Shown: in pieces, positions 54,760 through 64,000 of the stretch
Position numbering within the stretch: the first letter of the stretch is position 1
Layout of the letters: each line of letters opens with the position of its first letter
Source: a bacterium
Lineage (GTDB): Bacteria > Bacteroidota > Bacteroidia > Cytophagales > Cyclobacteriaceae
Direction: 5' to 3'
NCBI GenBank assembly: GCA_024743255.1
Contig: JANSWY010000014.1
Coordinates: 1 to 64,000 of the forward strand
Length of the DNA: 64,000 nucleotides
The notes under the pieces: generated by a model
What the model saw: only the letters and a program-made list of their open reading frames with translations
Databases searched by the model: none
What the model was told of the DNA's origin: nothing
Translations under genes and position numbers: made by a program

Positions 54760-55297
54760 ATTCTTCTTTTAAGATTGCATACATGTAGTTGTCGGACCAA
54801 CCGGTTTTAAGAGGTAGGGCTTTTCTGAACATTCCTTCTCTGGTCATTCCGATCTTTTCCATTACTCTTATGGATGCTTTGTGATCAACCGCACAACCTG
54901 CAGCTATTCTATGTAAACTCAAAGTTTCAAAACCGAATTGAAGTAATCCAAGTGACGCCTCTGTAGCATAACCCTTTCCCCAATGATTTGGGTGGAATTT
55001 GTACCATATTTCTCCACTTTGGTATTTAGGGCTTCCTAAATGAATGGCAGCCATACCCAAGAAAGTATTTGTCTCCTGGTCTTCAACTGCAAAGCAATAA
55101 TTCTTAATATCAGGTTGTTCATGAGCACTAACCGTCTGCCTGACGACCTTGATGGAATCTTCTATATTTTCAGGTATCCCTAATGTATTGAAGTAATCTA
55201 CTTCAGGGAAGGAATAAATTTCATGAATTGCAGCAGTATCAGATAACTCAACAAGCCTAAGCTTTAATCGATCTGTAAAAATGATTGGCTTTTGCAT
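54749..55297 (-). CDS. GNAT N-acetyltransferase, RimJ/RimL-like
   Basis: A 182-residue single-domain acetyltransferase. The opening IIFTDRLKLRLVELSD and the acetyl-CoA binding region KFHPNHWGKGYATEASLGLLQFGF, followed by LHRIAAGCAVDHKASIRVMEKIGM, are the hallmark of the ribosomal-protein Nalpha-acetyltransferase-like group. It lies directly downstream of the MFS gene (four-base gap) and could act on the same compound. Substrate unknown. Confidence 0.9.
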   Translation of the reverse strand: MQKPIIFTDRLKLRLVELSDTAAIHEIYSFPEVDYFNTLGIPENIEDSIKVVRQTVSAHEQPDIKNYCFAVEDQETNTFLGMAAIHLGSPKYQSGEIWYKFHPNHWGKGYATEASLGLLQFGFETLSLHRIAAGCAVDHKASIRVMEKIGMTREGMFRKALPLKTGWSDNYMYAILKEEFKQ

Positions 55298-55301
55298 GTT
55301 G

Positions 55302-56549
55302 TTAATTTACAACAGATGTTTCTGGACGCTTAGCTTTTCTCAACCTATTTTTATAAACAAGTGCAATGATTAAACTAACGAATGGTAAAGCACTAATAAA
55401 ATAGTAAACGTAATGCCCAATGATACCATAAACAGCAGCTGCAACTACTGGAAATGCTGCCATTGCAAATGAGCTAATGGATTCACTAATTCCCATGATT
55501 TCACCCTGTTTCTCGGGATTTGCATGAATTGCTGTAAGTGCAGCAAATGTTGGGAAACTAAGTGAAAGCCCCAGGTTCATAATGTAATAAAAAGCAATGA
55601 AGAGATAGATGTTATCCGTTAGAGTAATTGAAAAGCATCCCACCACACAACAGAAGATTCCAATAATGAGGGTATTGAATTCACCAAACCTTTGGATAAA
55701 CTTCTTCGATAAAAAGGCCTGATTAAAAGCCAGAAAAATCCCAACTACAAATAGAAAGATGCCCAACTCTTTTTCATTGAAGTTGAATAGGTCTATCAGA
55801 AAAAGAGCTATAGTAGCGATATAACATGCCATCATTACTGAGAAGAAAAACTTCATTGTGAAGATCAGCTTGATGATTGGCTTTGGGTTCACTTCTTTGA
55901 TTCTCTTAAAGATAAAAAGACTCTTGACCAGAGATTGCTTTTTTTGTTTGTCTCTGTCGCTTGTAGGATGAGATTCCTTTACCCAAAGAAAAATGGTAAC
56001 CAAGGTGATGACGCTTATTCCAATTGCCGTAAGCAATGTTCCCATATACCCCAACGAACCTGATGCCGTAAAACCTCCAAGCCCTGGACCAATTATCATT
56101 CCCAAACCAGTGATTCCTCCCAGATAACCAAAGATGTATGATTTCTCTTCACGTGTTGTGATATCAGCTACATAAGCATTTGTAACAGATACATTCCCAC
56201 CTGTGATTCCATCCAATATTCTCGAAAGGGCGATAATCCAAAGTGGTAATGCAAAGCCAAACCATGGAACATCAGGAAGGAATAGGGCAAATAGGAATAC
56301 GAACCAACTAAGCAAAGTGCCAGCCTGACTAACAAGCAATATTGGTTTTCTTCCCTTGGAATCAGAAAGTGCTCCCAGGTATGGTGAACCAACGTACTGA
56401 AATATGGAATAAAACGTAAGCAATAACCCATATACCCATTTAGGTGCTCCATAACTTGAAACAACAAAAGGAAGAATTGGCATTAGAATACTAAAACCTA
56501 AAACATTTACGAAATGTAAGAGATAGGCAGGGATTAGTTTTTTGTTCAT
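55302..56549 (-). CDS. MFS drug/antibiotic exporter, TetA/TCR-like
   Basis: A 415-residue protein with twelve predicted helices. The loop-2 motif GALSDSKGRKPIL and the loop-5 motif ILDGITGGNVSVTNAYVADIT match the TCR/Tet subfamily of proton-driven drug exporters. A basic central loop (SHPTSDRDKQKKQS) separates the two halves. An acetyltransferase gene follows, a pair often seen in resistance or small-molecule modification modules. The substrate is not known. Confidence 0.92.
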   Translation of the reverse strand: MNKKLIPAYLLHFVNVLGFSILMPILPFVVSSYGAPKWVYGLLLTFYSIFQYVGSPYLGALSDSKGRKPILLVSQAGTLLSWFVFLFALFLPDVPWFGFALPLWIIALSRILDGITGGNVSVTNAYVADITTREEKSYIFGYLGGITGLGMIIGPGLGGFTASGSLGYMGTLLTAIGISVITLVTIFLWVKESHPTSDRDKQKKQSLVKSLFIFKRIKEVNPKPIIKLIFTMKFFFSVMMACYIATIALFLIDLFNFNEKELGIFLFVVGIFLAFNQAFLSKKFIQRFGEFNTLIIGIFCCVVGCFSITLTDNIYLFIAFYYIMNLGLSLSFPTFAALTAIHANPEKQGEIMGISESISSFAMAAFPVVAAAVYGIIGHYVYYFISALPFVSLIIALVYKNRLRKAKRPETSVVN

Positions 56550-56703
56550 GTCGGTGTTGTGGCTGATGGCTTTATTGTCATCGCCTCAAAAGTAACAATT
56601 GCCTGACCAATTAGTTCATCACTAATTTTTTTTATCATGAAACTTATAATCAAAAAGGCCGGATGTTCATACTTTTTATAATCTGTCCACAGTATATTTA
56701 GAT

Positions 56704-58734
56704 ATGCTTCGTAAACTTTTATTAGTAGTTGTGATTTCATACTTGGGTCTAGATTCCTATTCTCAAAAATTAGGAAACCGAGACATGCATAATGCGCTAT
56801 ATCGAAGGGATTATGATAAGATAATCAATGCGATAAATAGTGGTTCCGACCCTTTGGCACCAATCATTACAGGTGGCGGTGGAAGACGTAAATTACATGA
56901 GGTAATTATGGGGAAACCAAAAGGTGGAGCAAGTGGCACTGATCTGCTTGAAAAGATTTTGTCCCATGAAAACAGTGAGAAGCGGGATCAAATAGTTGCT
57001 CTGATTAGGGAAAAGGGCCAGAAAAGTTCATTGATAGGGTTTTGGCATCTCATGGATTTTTTGAAGCACACCCATAACCTGAAAGATACAGTAACCTTAA
57101 AATGGATCATAGGTAAAAAGGATAATCCTGATGTTGTGGCACTTGGTAAGGCAGTTGAGATACGATACAACCCATTCATAAACTACACGGCCAACAAATA
57201 TGGATGGTCCGCAATCAAGACACATTTGGTCAGATATGGGTTTTGCTCTGATTCTACAGAGTTAGTGGAGGCTATGATTAAAAAGTACGGAGTTTACCCC
57301 AGGCGCAAATATGGTATAAAGGCAATTGATGTTTTGGAATCTCAGTTCGGTGATTGTAGAGATGATTATAAGTGGATTATTACGAAACTGTGGGATGGTG
57401 GTTCAAGGTTTGATCAACGGAATCATATTAAAGAGACCATTCAGGAAAATGCAGTACGTACAAAAGATTTGCTTCTTTTAAAACAACTGGATGATCTCAC
57501 TGACATCAGTCTAAATGTAGTGAATTCCAAAAAACAAAACCTTCTTCATCAAGCTGCTGCTCTCAGGCAAATGGAAATGATGCAATACCTAATTGATAGG
57601 GGAGTCAGTCTTAAGGCTACAGATATTTATGGGAAATACCCCCATGATTATGCATATGAATGGGATTTTGAGGTTAGAAAGTTACTCGGAGACAAACTAT
57701 CCCTTGAGGAACAAAATACTATGTTTCTTACTCAGATTGCTAAAAGAGCTGAGGAGTCAATAACAGTTGAGGAGCGCGAAAAAATTAAGGATGTCATTGA
57801 TTCAGATCAATTCATGATGGAAGTATTACAAAGTACAAGAAGTGATATATCCATGAAGAAGCTGAAGCCAAACTATAAGGAACTAATTGATATTGCTGAG
57901 GAAAACAGGTCCTGGTATTTGTTTGCTCAGCTATATAAAAATGAAAAGTGGAAGTATAAGCCTGTTCTGTATTATAAGAAGTTTTATGACAATAAGGAGT
58001 CATTCTTTTTTGAATATATGATTCCGCTTGATGTAGAACTAGGAGAGGACTTGTTTGATAAAATGATTGATCGCTGGAGTTTAGAACCCAAGTACTATAG
58101 AGATGTGATTTTTAATAGCTATTTGATTAGAAAAGAAATGAATGGGCTTATCTCATTCGAAGATCCAAATGGGAAGTCACTACTTGATGGTCAGACATTT
58201 GAAGAGATTGGAGACCTTTATCCTGGATATGCCAAAGCAAAGCAAGGTGGCAAATTAGGAGTGGTAGCAATAGATGGCGAAGTACTTATCCCTTTTGAAT
58301 TTGATTCAATTTATGCAGCCAGTATTCCGGATCTAAATGCTTATTACGCTTCAAAAGGTGGTAAGAAACTGATCTTTGAGATTCAGTCCAAAAGCGGATT
58401 TGAAACAACACTTGAAGAAGAAATTGCTGAGGATCATATTCTGAAGGAAAGAGTATTTGTGAATAAGTCGGCCTATTACATTGTTGAGAGTTCGGGTAAA
58501 TACGGATTGTATAAACAGTTTATAGATGGTTTATACCTCAATTTTGAGCCTGAATATGATGAAATAAAGGCAGTTACTTATTACCACATTGCCTTCAGGA
58601 AGGGTGAGAAATGGGCTGTTGGCAGGTTTGGAAGTTCTACACCGAAACTGAAATTTAAATTCCAGGATGTTAAAGCCGTGAAGGACATTGAGGTACAAGT
58701 AAAAAGAAAAGGGCAGTGGGAGTCTTTTAGATAA
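56704..58734 (+). CDS. Secreted ankyrin/WG-repeat protein
   Basis: A 676-residue protein with an N-terminal signal sequence (RKLLLVVVISYLGLDSYSQ). Ankyrin-like units lie near the start (HNALYRRDYDKIINAINSGSDPL) and middle (NLLHQAAALRQMEMMQYLIDRGVSLKATDIYGKYP), separated by helical segments. The C-terminal 200 residues hold about three WG-like repeats (GGKLGVVAIDGEVLIPFEFDSI, SGKYGLYKQFIDGLYLNFEPEYDEI, EKWAVGRFGSST). Both repeat types bind proteins. No enzymatic motif was found. The combination and export to the envelope suggest a scaffold or toxin-antagonist role, but this is only a guess. Confidence 0.7.
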   Translation: MLRKLLLVVVISYLGLDSYSQKLGNRDMHNALYRRDYDKIINAINSGSDPLAPIITGGGGRRKLHEVIMGKPKGGASGTDLLEKILSHENSEKRDQIVALIREKGQKSSLIGFWHLMDFLKHTHNLKDTVTLKWIIGKKDNPDVVALGKAVEIRYNPFINYTANKYGWSAIKTHLVRYGFCSDSTELVEAMIKKYGVYPRRKYGIKAIDVLESQFGDCRDDYKWIITKLWDGGSRFDQRNHIKETIQENAVRTKDLLLLKQLDDLTDISLNVVNSKKQNLLHQAAALRQMEMMQYLIDRGVSLKATDIYGKYPHDYAYEWDFEVRKLLGDKLSLEEQNTMFLTQIAKRAEESITVEEREKIKDVIDSDQFMMEVLQSTRSDISMKKLKPNYKELIDIAEENRSWYLFAQLYKNEKWKYKPVLYYKKFYDNKESFFFEYMIPLDVELGEDLFDKMIDRWSLEPKYYRDVIFNSYLIRKEMNGLISFEDPNGKSLLDGQTFEEIGDLYPGYAKAKQGGKLGVVAIDGEVLIPFEFDSIYAASIPDLNAYYASKGGKKLIFEIQSKSGFETTLEEEIAEDHILKERVFVNKSAYYIVESSGKYGLYKQFIDGLYLNFEPEYDEIKAVTYYHIAFRKGEKWAVGRFGSSTPKLKFKFQDVKAVKDIEVQVKRKGQWESFR

Positions 58735-59697
58735 TTACCTATTGACAATATCAGGATTACCCATTAGACCAGCTTGGTAATTCCTGATGCATTGTCTGAT
58801 TTGCTCTTCATTATTCATTACAAATGGGCCGTATGAAAATACAGTTTCGTTCAATGGAGCACCACCCATTACAAGAAACTCTGATTTATTTTCAGAGTAA
58901 ATATTAATAATGCTTTCTCCTCTTTGATATAGTGCAAGATGATGTCTTTTTAGTTTCCTGGCTCCATCCAATTCTAGTTCTCCATCAATGAGATAAATAA
59001 ATGCATTGTGAGTTGGATCAGTAGGAATATCAATTCTTCCATCAGGCTTCATTTTGATGTGGTAATAGAACGCTGGTGTCAATGTTTCGATTGAAGACTT
59101 TGCGTCAAATAACTCACCCAATACTACCTGAGCCCAATAATTATCATTTTCTATCAATCCCATGTCCGCTTGATTCCTGACAAGCGTACTTGGATCCATA
59201 AACTTATATTTTGATGGAGTATTTAACCAGATTTGAAATCCGTGATACGAACCACCTTCTTCATATAACTGCTGCCCGGATTCTTCCATGTGAATTGCTC
59301 CCTTGCCCGAGTTAAACATCATGAAATCACCCTTCTTGATTTGGAAGTCATAATTTAAGCTGTCCTTATGGTGTCCTGATCCCTGCAGAAAATAAGTAGT
59401 AGGAGTAACTCCAGCATGGGGATGTGCATTCACTCTCAATGGATCAGCTCCTGGTTGAAGGTTAACAGGTCCAAACTCATCTAACAATACAAAAGGAGAG
59501 ACATGATCAACATGATTACCAGCAAAAGCACGCATTACAGGAAGGGTTCCAACATCTACTCCTTTGGAATTCAAAATCCTGTGAATCTTTCTTCTGGAAG
59601 CAGAGTGGTACATTCCGGAGTTGCTCACTAGTATTGAGGTTCCAGCTATTCCCATTCCAACAATAGCGGAGGTTTTTAGAAATTCTCTTCTGATCAT
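58735..59697 (-). CDS. Pirin-like bicupin protein with Tat-type signal
   Basis: A 320-residue protein. The N-terminus RREFLKTSAIVGMGIAGTSILV is a Tat-like signal (RRxFLK). The pirin motif region is RVNAHPHAGVTPTTYFLQGSGHHKD, with the metal-binding HPH and a later glutamate/histidine set (GAIHMEESG). The C-terminal half is the second cupin. Pirins of this type act as quercetin dioxygenases or metal-dependent regulators; Tat export of a pirin suggests a periplasmic, cofactor-loaded enzyme. Monocistronic. Confidence 0.92.
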   Translation of the reverse strand: MIRREFLKTSAIVGMGIAGTSILVSNSGMYHSASRRKIHRILNSKGVDVGTLPVMRAFAGNHVDHVSPFVLLDEFGPVNLQPGADPLRVNAHPHAGVTPTTYFLQGSGHHKDSLNYDFQIKKGDFMMFNSGKGAIHMEESGQQLYEEGGSYHGFQIWLNTPSKYKFMDPSTLVRNQADMGLIENDNYWAQVVLGELFDAKSSIETLTPAFYYHIKMKPDGRIDIPTDPTHNAFIYLIDGELELDGARKLKRHHLALYQRGESIINIYSENKSEFLVMGGAPLNETVFSYGPFVMNNEEQIRQCIRNYQAGLMGNPDIVNR

Positions 59698-59816
59698 GAT
59701 CGGTGCTTTTCAAAGAAACCAAGATTTTTTAGAAAATGTTCAATCCAATTAACATTTGACATAACATAATAAATTTTGGGCTATCTTGTTATAAATCAAC
59801 AACAACGAATTCTGCC

Positions 59817-60938
59817 ATGATACGATTTGTTCCAATACTGATCTTGATTAGTGTTACTTTCCTAAGTTGTAAGAAAGATGATGACGCCTCTGATGATGGT
59901 ACAACTACACCACCAGAAGATGGCTTCTTCTCTCAATACGAATCCAGAAATTTCTCCATGGGATTCACTTCCTGGCCGTATGGGCCGGATGCTGCGGATG
60001 TCTCCGATACCTACTCATTTCTGGCCTCAAATGGTGATATCTACACAGAACATGTCGATAATTCAATTCCATGGGAAGCCTGGATAAATGACCAGGATTT
60101 GCCAACAGAATTTGCGAATGAAATAGCTTTCAAGAAATCAAATAAGATATCAGGAATAGATTTCCTATTATCGGTAAGTGTCCTTAATATAGATAGAAGT
60201 GATCTGGCAAATGACTTTGATGGACAAACACCAGAATATACAAGCTTCAATGATCCAGATATTGTGGAGGCTTATTACAAGCACATTGATTACCTGGTGA
60301 CAGAATTGGATCCCACTTATCTTGTGATCTCAATTGAAGCTAATGAGCTGCTAATCAATTCGCCAGAAAAGTGGGAGGGATATCAGCTGATGATTGCGGA
60401 TGTTACTAATCAAATTTCCACCAAGTATCCTTCATTGATGATATCGGAATCCATGACGTTACATAACCTGTACAGCCCTGATATTGCAGATGTGGATGCC
60501 TATCTGGATGAAGTGATTCCTCATATGAATAACCTGGATTTTGTGACGATTAGTTTCTATCCGTTTTTCAAACAACAGCATACCATCGTAGAATATCAAG
60601 CTGCTTTTGATTTCCTACATAGCAATGTGAGTAAACCAATTGCTTTTGTAGAAACTGCTCATCTCGCAGAAGACTTGTCAGTAACCGGCCTTGATCTCTT
60701 CATTACAGGCAATGAGACAGAACAAAACGAATATCTTCAAACACTATTAATCAATGCTCAGGAACAGAATTATGAGTTCATAATCTGGTGGGCCCACAGA
60801 GATTTTGATGAATTATGGGAGACTTTTCCTGATGAGGTTAAAGACCTTGGTAAACTCTGGAGAGATACCGGTCTTCTTGATGAAGATGGAGAGAGTAGGG
60901 AGGCTTATGATAGTTGGTTGGAGGCTTTTGAGAAGTGA
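59817..60938 (+). CDS. Glycoside-hydrolase-like TIM-barrel lipoprotein
   Basis: A 373-residue lipoprotein with lipobox TFLSC and an acidic linker (KKDDDASDDG) typical of surface-exposed Bacteroidota lipoproteins. The mature part reads as a (beta/alpha)8 barrel: SMGFTSWPYGPDA, VEAYYKHIDYLVTELDPTYLVISIEANELL, FVTISFYPFF, PIAFVETAHLAEDL and FIIWWAHRDFDELWETF. The Glu in SIEANE and the Glu in FVETAH sit where acid/base and nucleophile lie in clan GH-A enzymes. Closest recollection is GH53-like arabinogalactanase folds, not certain. No PUL genes lie nearby. Confidence 0.65.
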   Translation: MIRFVPILILISVTFLSCKKDDDASDDGTTTPPEDGFFSQYESRNFSMGFTSWPYGPDAADVSDTYSFLASNGDIYTEHVDNSIPWEAWINDQDLPTEFANEIAFKKSNKISGIDFLLSVSVLNIDRSDLANDFDGQTPEYTSFNDPDIVEAYYKHIDYLVTELDPTYLVISIEANELLINSPEKWEGYQLMIADVTNQISTKYPSLMISESMTLHNLYSPDIADVDAYLDEVIPHMNNLDFVTISFYPFFKQQHTIVEYQAAFDFLHSNVSKPIAFVETAHLAEDLSVTGLDLFITGNETEQNEYLQTLLINAQEQNYEFIIWWAHRDFDELWETFPDEVKDLGKLWRDTGLLDEDGESREAYDSWLEAFEK

Positions 60939-61043
60939 ATGAAGTAATTTATTAGTAGTGTATAATTCCGCCAGATCTATTACTCGATTTCATGGCGTAT
61001 AGAGCTGGCGACTTTGTATCGGTACCCTTTAGAAATACAAAAA

Positions 61044-63722
61044 TCATTTATCTTTCAGGCATCTGCAAGAAATTCCAAATTCCTGGTCAAGTGAACTTTC
61101 TGCAAAGTTGCCGTGTACACTTAATAGTGACCTAATAAACGTGGTTCCGGAATTGCTCTCTGTGCTGCTCCAAAAATATGTCGCTTCACCCAGGCTTTCA
61201 AAAGGCATTCCATTTTGTACACCCGCAGGTAAAGCGTTGTACCCATACTCATTTGAAGCATCGGTATTAGGTTCTACCCATAAGCTGGTACCAGTTGCTT
61301 TTAATCTTCCACCATTAGATTCACCACCAATGTAGTTTTCAAGAGTTTGCCATTCATTTTGTGTAGGTAAATGCCATCCATCTGGGCATATAGTTAATGC
61401 TGCGTTGTAATTGTAAAGTCGACCATATGTTTCCGCATTTGATTCGTCATTATCGTATGCCCATGAACCATCACCAATATCATAATTAATGTTTTCTGCA
61501 AACCAAATTTGATCTCCGATTTTTATCAATGAATAAGTTTGATTGTTTCTTGAATCATAAAAACTATTGTCGAGGTTGAAAGTACTTTCAATAGTACATT
61601 CATTTGCGTCAGTTACAACTACATTCAGATCAAATACATCTCCGTTTGTTAAATCACCACTGTTATCAGTTGTTGAGCTGTTTGACCAGGCATATGAATA
61701 TGGTTGTGTGCCTCCTGTAACATTTATTTCAACCAATCCAGTTCCAGTTTCATTGGGATGAGTGACAGTTGAGCTTAGTGATAATGCCATATCGGGTTGA
61801 GTAATTTCAACAGATTCGGATATTGTGAATCCGAGTTGATCGGTCACTGAAACAGAAAAGATACCAGCAAATAAATCTGATAGTTCGGTAGATTTGCTGC
61901 CATTAGTCCAATTGATATCGTAAGGTTCCAAACCTCCCAAGATCTGTAATGAAATTGCACCAGAGGATTCACCATAGCAACTAACATCAGTTTTTAAAAT
62001 TGCCAACTCAATTGGTTCCTGAACATTATATTCGAATTCCTTACTACACTGCTTGGCATCAGTTACTGTGACAGAATATTTACCTTTTGTAAGGTTGGTT
62101 ATGTTGGAGTTGGTTGAGCCAGTGGACCATTCAAACGTATACGGAGCTTCACCTCCACTAACTTCCAATCCAATGGAACCATCAGAAAGATCCATTTGTG
62201 ATACATGCGATATGTTCTCAGTAACAATTATTTCGTCTGGTTGCGTTACTTCGGCTGAGTAAATCCCTACAAATCCTAAAGTATCAGAAATAGTGACTGA
62301 ATAAAAACCTGCTTCAAGTTCATTTATAGAAGAATCATTAGAGCCGTTAGACCAACTGATCATGTAAGGTTCTAAACCACCAATAATTGAGGCATTAATA
62401 GCTCCCTCCGTTTCACCAAAACAATCATTGTTTGTAATATCAAAGTCCACTTCAATTGGTTCCATAATCACAACATCAAGATCTATTGAACAAGAATTGG
62501 AATCTGTTATGCCTACCGAATAGAATCCCTTTTCTAAATCTACAATAGTTGATGAATTTGCACCATTGGACCACTCGAATGTATAAGGAGGTGTGCCACC
62601 AGTTACTGATAATTCGATTATACCATCTGCAAGTCCAATAGCTGAAGCATTTTCCACTTCAACTTCCACCATTAAAGAATCGGGTTGAGAAACTTCAATG
62701 TTTTCCATCACCATCTCATACCCATTGGCATCAACAATGTATACCGAATATAATCCAGGTGCTAGTTCTGAAAGATCTTCCGTTGTGACATTATTAGACC
62801 ATTGAATGTTGAATGGAGGTGTCCCCTCATTTATAGTGATATCAATTGCACCATCGCTCAATCCTTGACAAGAAATGTTTTTAACTTCAACTTCTATGTC
62901 AAATGGTTTTTGTGAACTCAAATAAAGTTGAATAATTGATTCAAAATCAGGAATATTTACATTTGTACCAATTTCCGAATACTTATTTTCAATATTTTCT
63001 CGTATTTCAGACAGATCAAGATTTTGAACAGAGTTGTATATTTGTGATAGTTTGGGATCAATGCTCAAAATACCATCATCTTTCAAATCTTCACTAAATC
63101 CACTTAAAAGGTCTATTAATTCGGAATCGTCACTGCTTGATGAAATAATAATAGAGAATGCCAACAATGTGGCGTTACCTGTTCCAGTTCCCACTATATC
63201 CAATTCCTCAGATGCCAAGATTTGCTCATTCCATATCCCAAATGCATTAAGTAATTCAAATTGAGCAGAATCTTTAGCCTCGTTAAATGATAGTCCTTGT
63301 CCAATCAAAAATTTTGTTCTTTCTACTTCCAGGTGTGTTAGGACATTAACATTTACTGTCTCATTCTCAGAAATATCTGAGAAGGCTAAGAGTGTGATTT
63401 GATTTGTAGAATTTGATCCCAGAATTTCATTGAAGTAATTTCCACTACCTGATACTTGAATAAATGGAGAATTTACAGTTAAATCAGTTACCTCAAAATA
63501 TCCACTGTTATCCGAAACGGTGGTGTTAAACGAAATTCCCGTTTGGGAAGCAGATTCGTTTAGTTCTGAAATAATAACAGAAGATCCGTTTAAAAAGGGA
63601 CCCTTTTGAACTAATCCTGAAAATACATCTATTGTAATTGGCTCTGGTTCTGGTTCTTCATCATTGTTACAAGCGCTAAAAATAATGATCGAGACAATAA
63701 TGGTGAAATATGTGAATTTCAT
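61044..63722 (-). CDS. SprB-repeat lipoprotein with FISUMP domain
   Basis: An 892-residue lipoprotein (lipobox IFSACN). Residues about 25-275 form a helical/beta domain with a cohesin-like look (VSGLVQKGPFLNGSSVIISELNES). Six SprB repeats (about 75 residues each, with GGTPPYTFEWSNG and GFYSVGITD cores) follow. The C-terminal 180 residues are a FISUMP domain (QIWFAENINY, GRLYNYNAALTICPDGWHLPTQNEW, YFWSSTES). A cell-surface lipoprotein; adhesion or ligand binding is inferred from the repeats. Being a lipoprotein, it would reach the surface without a T9SS signal. Confidence 0.9.
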   Translation of the reverse strand: MKFTYFTIIVSIIIFSACNNDEEPEPEPITIDVFSGLVQKGPFLNGSSVIISELNESASQTGISFNTTVSDNSGYFEVTDLTVNSPFIQVSGSGNYFNEILGSNSTNQITLLAFSDISENETVNVNVLTHLEVERTKFLIGQGLSFNEAKDSAQFELLNAFGIWNEQILASEELDIVGTGTGNATLLAFSIIISSSSDDSELIDLLSGFSEDLKDDGILSIDPKLSQIYNSVQNLDLSEIRENIENKYSEIGTNVNIPDFESIIQLYLSSQKPFDIEVEVKNISCQGLSDGAIDITINEGTPPFNIQWSNNVTTEDLSELAPGLYSVYIVDANGYEMVMENIEVSQPDSLMVEVEVENASAIGLADGIIELSVTGGTPPYTFEWSNGANSSTIVDLEKGFYSVGITDSNSCSIDLDVVIMEPIEVDFDITNNDCFGETEGAINASIIGGLEPYMISWSNGSNDSSINELEAGFYSVTISDTLGFVGIYSAEVTQPDEIIVTENISHVSQMDLSDGSIGLEVSGGEAPYTFEWSTGSTNSNITNLTKGKYSVTVTDAKQCSKEFEYNVQEPIELAILKTDVSCYGESSGAISLQILGGLEPYDINWTNGSKSTELSDLFAGIFSVSVTDQLGFTISESVEITQPDMALSLSSTVTHPNETGTGLVEINVTGGTQPYSYAWSNSSTTDNSGDLTNGDVFDLNVVVTDANECTIESTFNLDNSFYDSRNNQTYSLIKIGDQIWFAENINYDIGDGSWAYDNDESNAETYGRLYNYNAALTICPDGWHLPTQNEWQTLENYIGGESNGGRLKATGTSLWVEPNTDASNEYGYNALPAGVQNGMPFESLGEATYFWSSTESNSGTTFIRSLLSVHGNFAESSLDQEFGISCRCLKDK
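61580..62890 (-). repeat. Six SprB repeats in alternating A/B types
   Basis: Six units of about 75 residues. Units 1, 3 and 5 open with a cysteine (SCQGLSDG, DCFGETEG, SCYGESSG) and lack one near the end. Units 2, 4 and 6 lack the first cysteine and carry one near the end (SNSCS, AKQCSK, ANECTI). The repeat is thus an A-B dimer present three times. Confidence 0.75.
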
Positions 63723-64000
63723 ACTAAGATGGGATATAGTTGATTAGAAGAATAATTTTCTGGTTGCAAATCTATTAAAACTTTATTTTGAATGTTGTTT
63801 TTGCTCAACTATTTCCAACCAGTATTAGATTGGGTTAGTTTTTAGCCATTATTATTGCATGAATACCAAAGTGGAAAAATAGAAATTCCATGACCAAAAG
63901 GATTGTATTAGACCAGTCCAACTATAATTCGACAGTTAGATAAGAGATTATATGGTGCTGGATTGAGGATGGGTTTTGGTAGAATGATTCAACGACTAAA
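63723..64000. other. Intergenic region at the window end
   Basis: About 280 AT-rich bases upstream of the minus-strand SprB gene. No gene, repeat or RNA was identified. Confidence 0.3.

Noticed and set aside
1-64000. tRNA or rRNA genes
   Set aside because: No stretch with tRNA arm patterns or rRNA-like sequence was noticed on either strand. A dedicated tRNA scan was not possible here.

Overview
The window comes from a member of the Bacteroidota, most likely a marine gliding Cytophagales. The evidence is the low-GC DNA, giant secreted proteins with type IX secretion (T9SS) C-terminal signals, a CHU_C/type B C-terminal domain beside a PorP/SprF protein, SprB repeats, a FISUMP domain, TAnnTTTG-type promoter elements and starts without clear Shine-Dalgarno sequences. 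No tRNA, rRNA, IS element, prophage or CRISPR array was seen.

Layout. 1-11 kb: the 3' part of a giant LamG/anchor-repeat T9SS protein, a 57-residue PID-CTERM-like sorted peptide, an orphan hybrid histidine kinase and a small membrane peptide. 11-21.5 kb (minus strand): seven overlapping or abutting genes for what looks like an electron-transfer chain across the envelope. They encode fused CcsBA haem lyase, a cytochrome b-like membrane protein, a ferredoxin/flavin reductase, 20-haem and 16-haem c-type cytochromes, a predicted outer-membrane protein and an OB-fold lipoprotein. 22-30.5 kb (plus): a secreted protein, a 2,123-residue VCBS/FN3/cadherin T9SS protein and a secreted caspase-like protease. 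30.5-33.3 kb: small genes including a thioredoxin and a DUF6952-type partner. 33.5-37.6 kb: a photolyase/cryptochrome cluster. 37.8-40.3 kb: a TPR histidine kinase and a membrane-anchored helical protein. 40.5-46.3 kb: a surface cassette of two paralogous fibre-like proteins, a type B T9SS protein and a PorP/SprF protein. 46.4-64 kb: mixed genes, including an M57 protease, a DUF4920 lipoprotein, a penicillin acylase-like hydrolase, a PglC/PglE-like sugar pair, a desaturase, an MFS exporter, an ankyrin/WG protein, a pirin, a GH-like lipoprotein and a SprB/FISUMP lipoprotein.

The most unusual signal is regulatory. Upstream of the small membrane peptide (about 10.8 kb) and of the caspase locus (about 21.9 kb) lie two promoters with the same geometry. 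Each has two tandem TGTCWAC-like operators whose cores are 32 bp apart, exactly 32 bp from the last operator to a TAnnTTTG element, and the same 13-nt leader sequence AAAATTTGCGACT at the start codon. A lone copy of the operator lies at 21.65 kb and a degenerate one at 31.09 kb. This points to a dedicated activator regulon, with no candidate DNA-binding protein in the window.

The second system of interest is the 10.5-kb cytochrome operon. It contains every layer needed to move electrons from NAD(P)H through the inner membrane and periplasm to the outer membrane. Its direction and substrate cannot be told from sequence.
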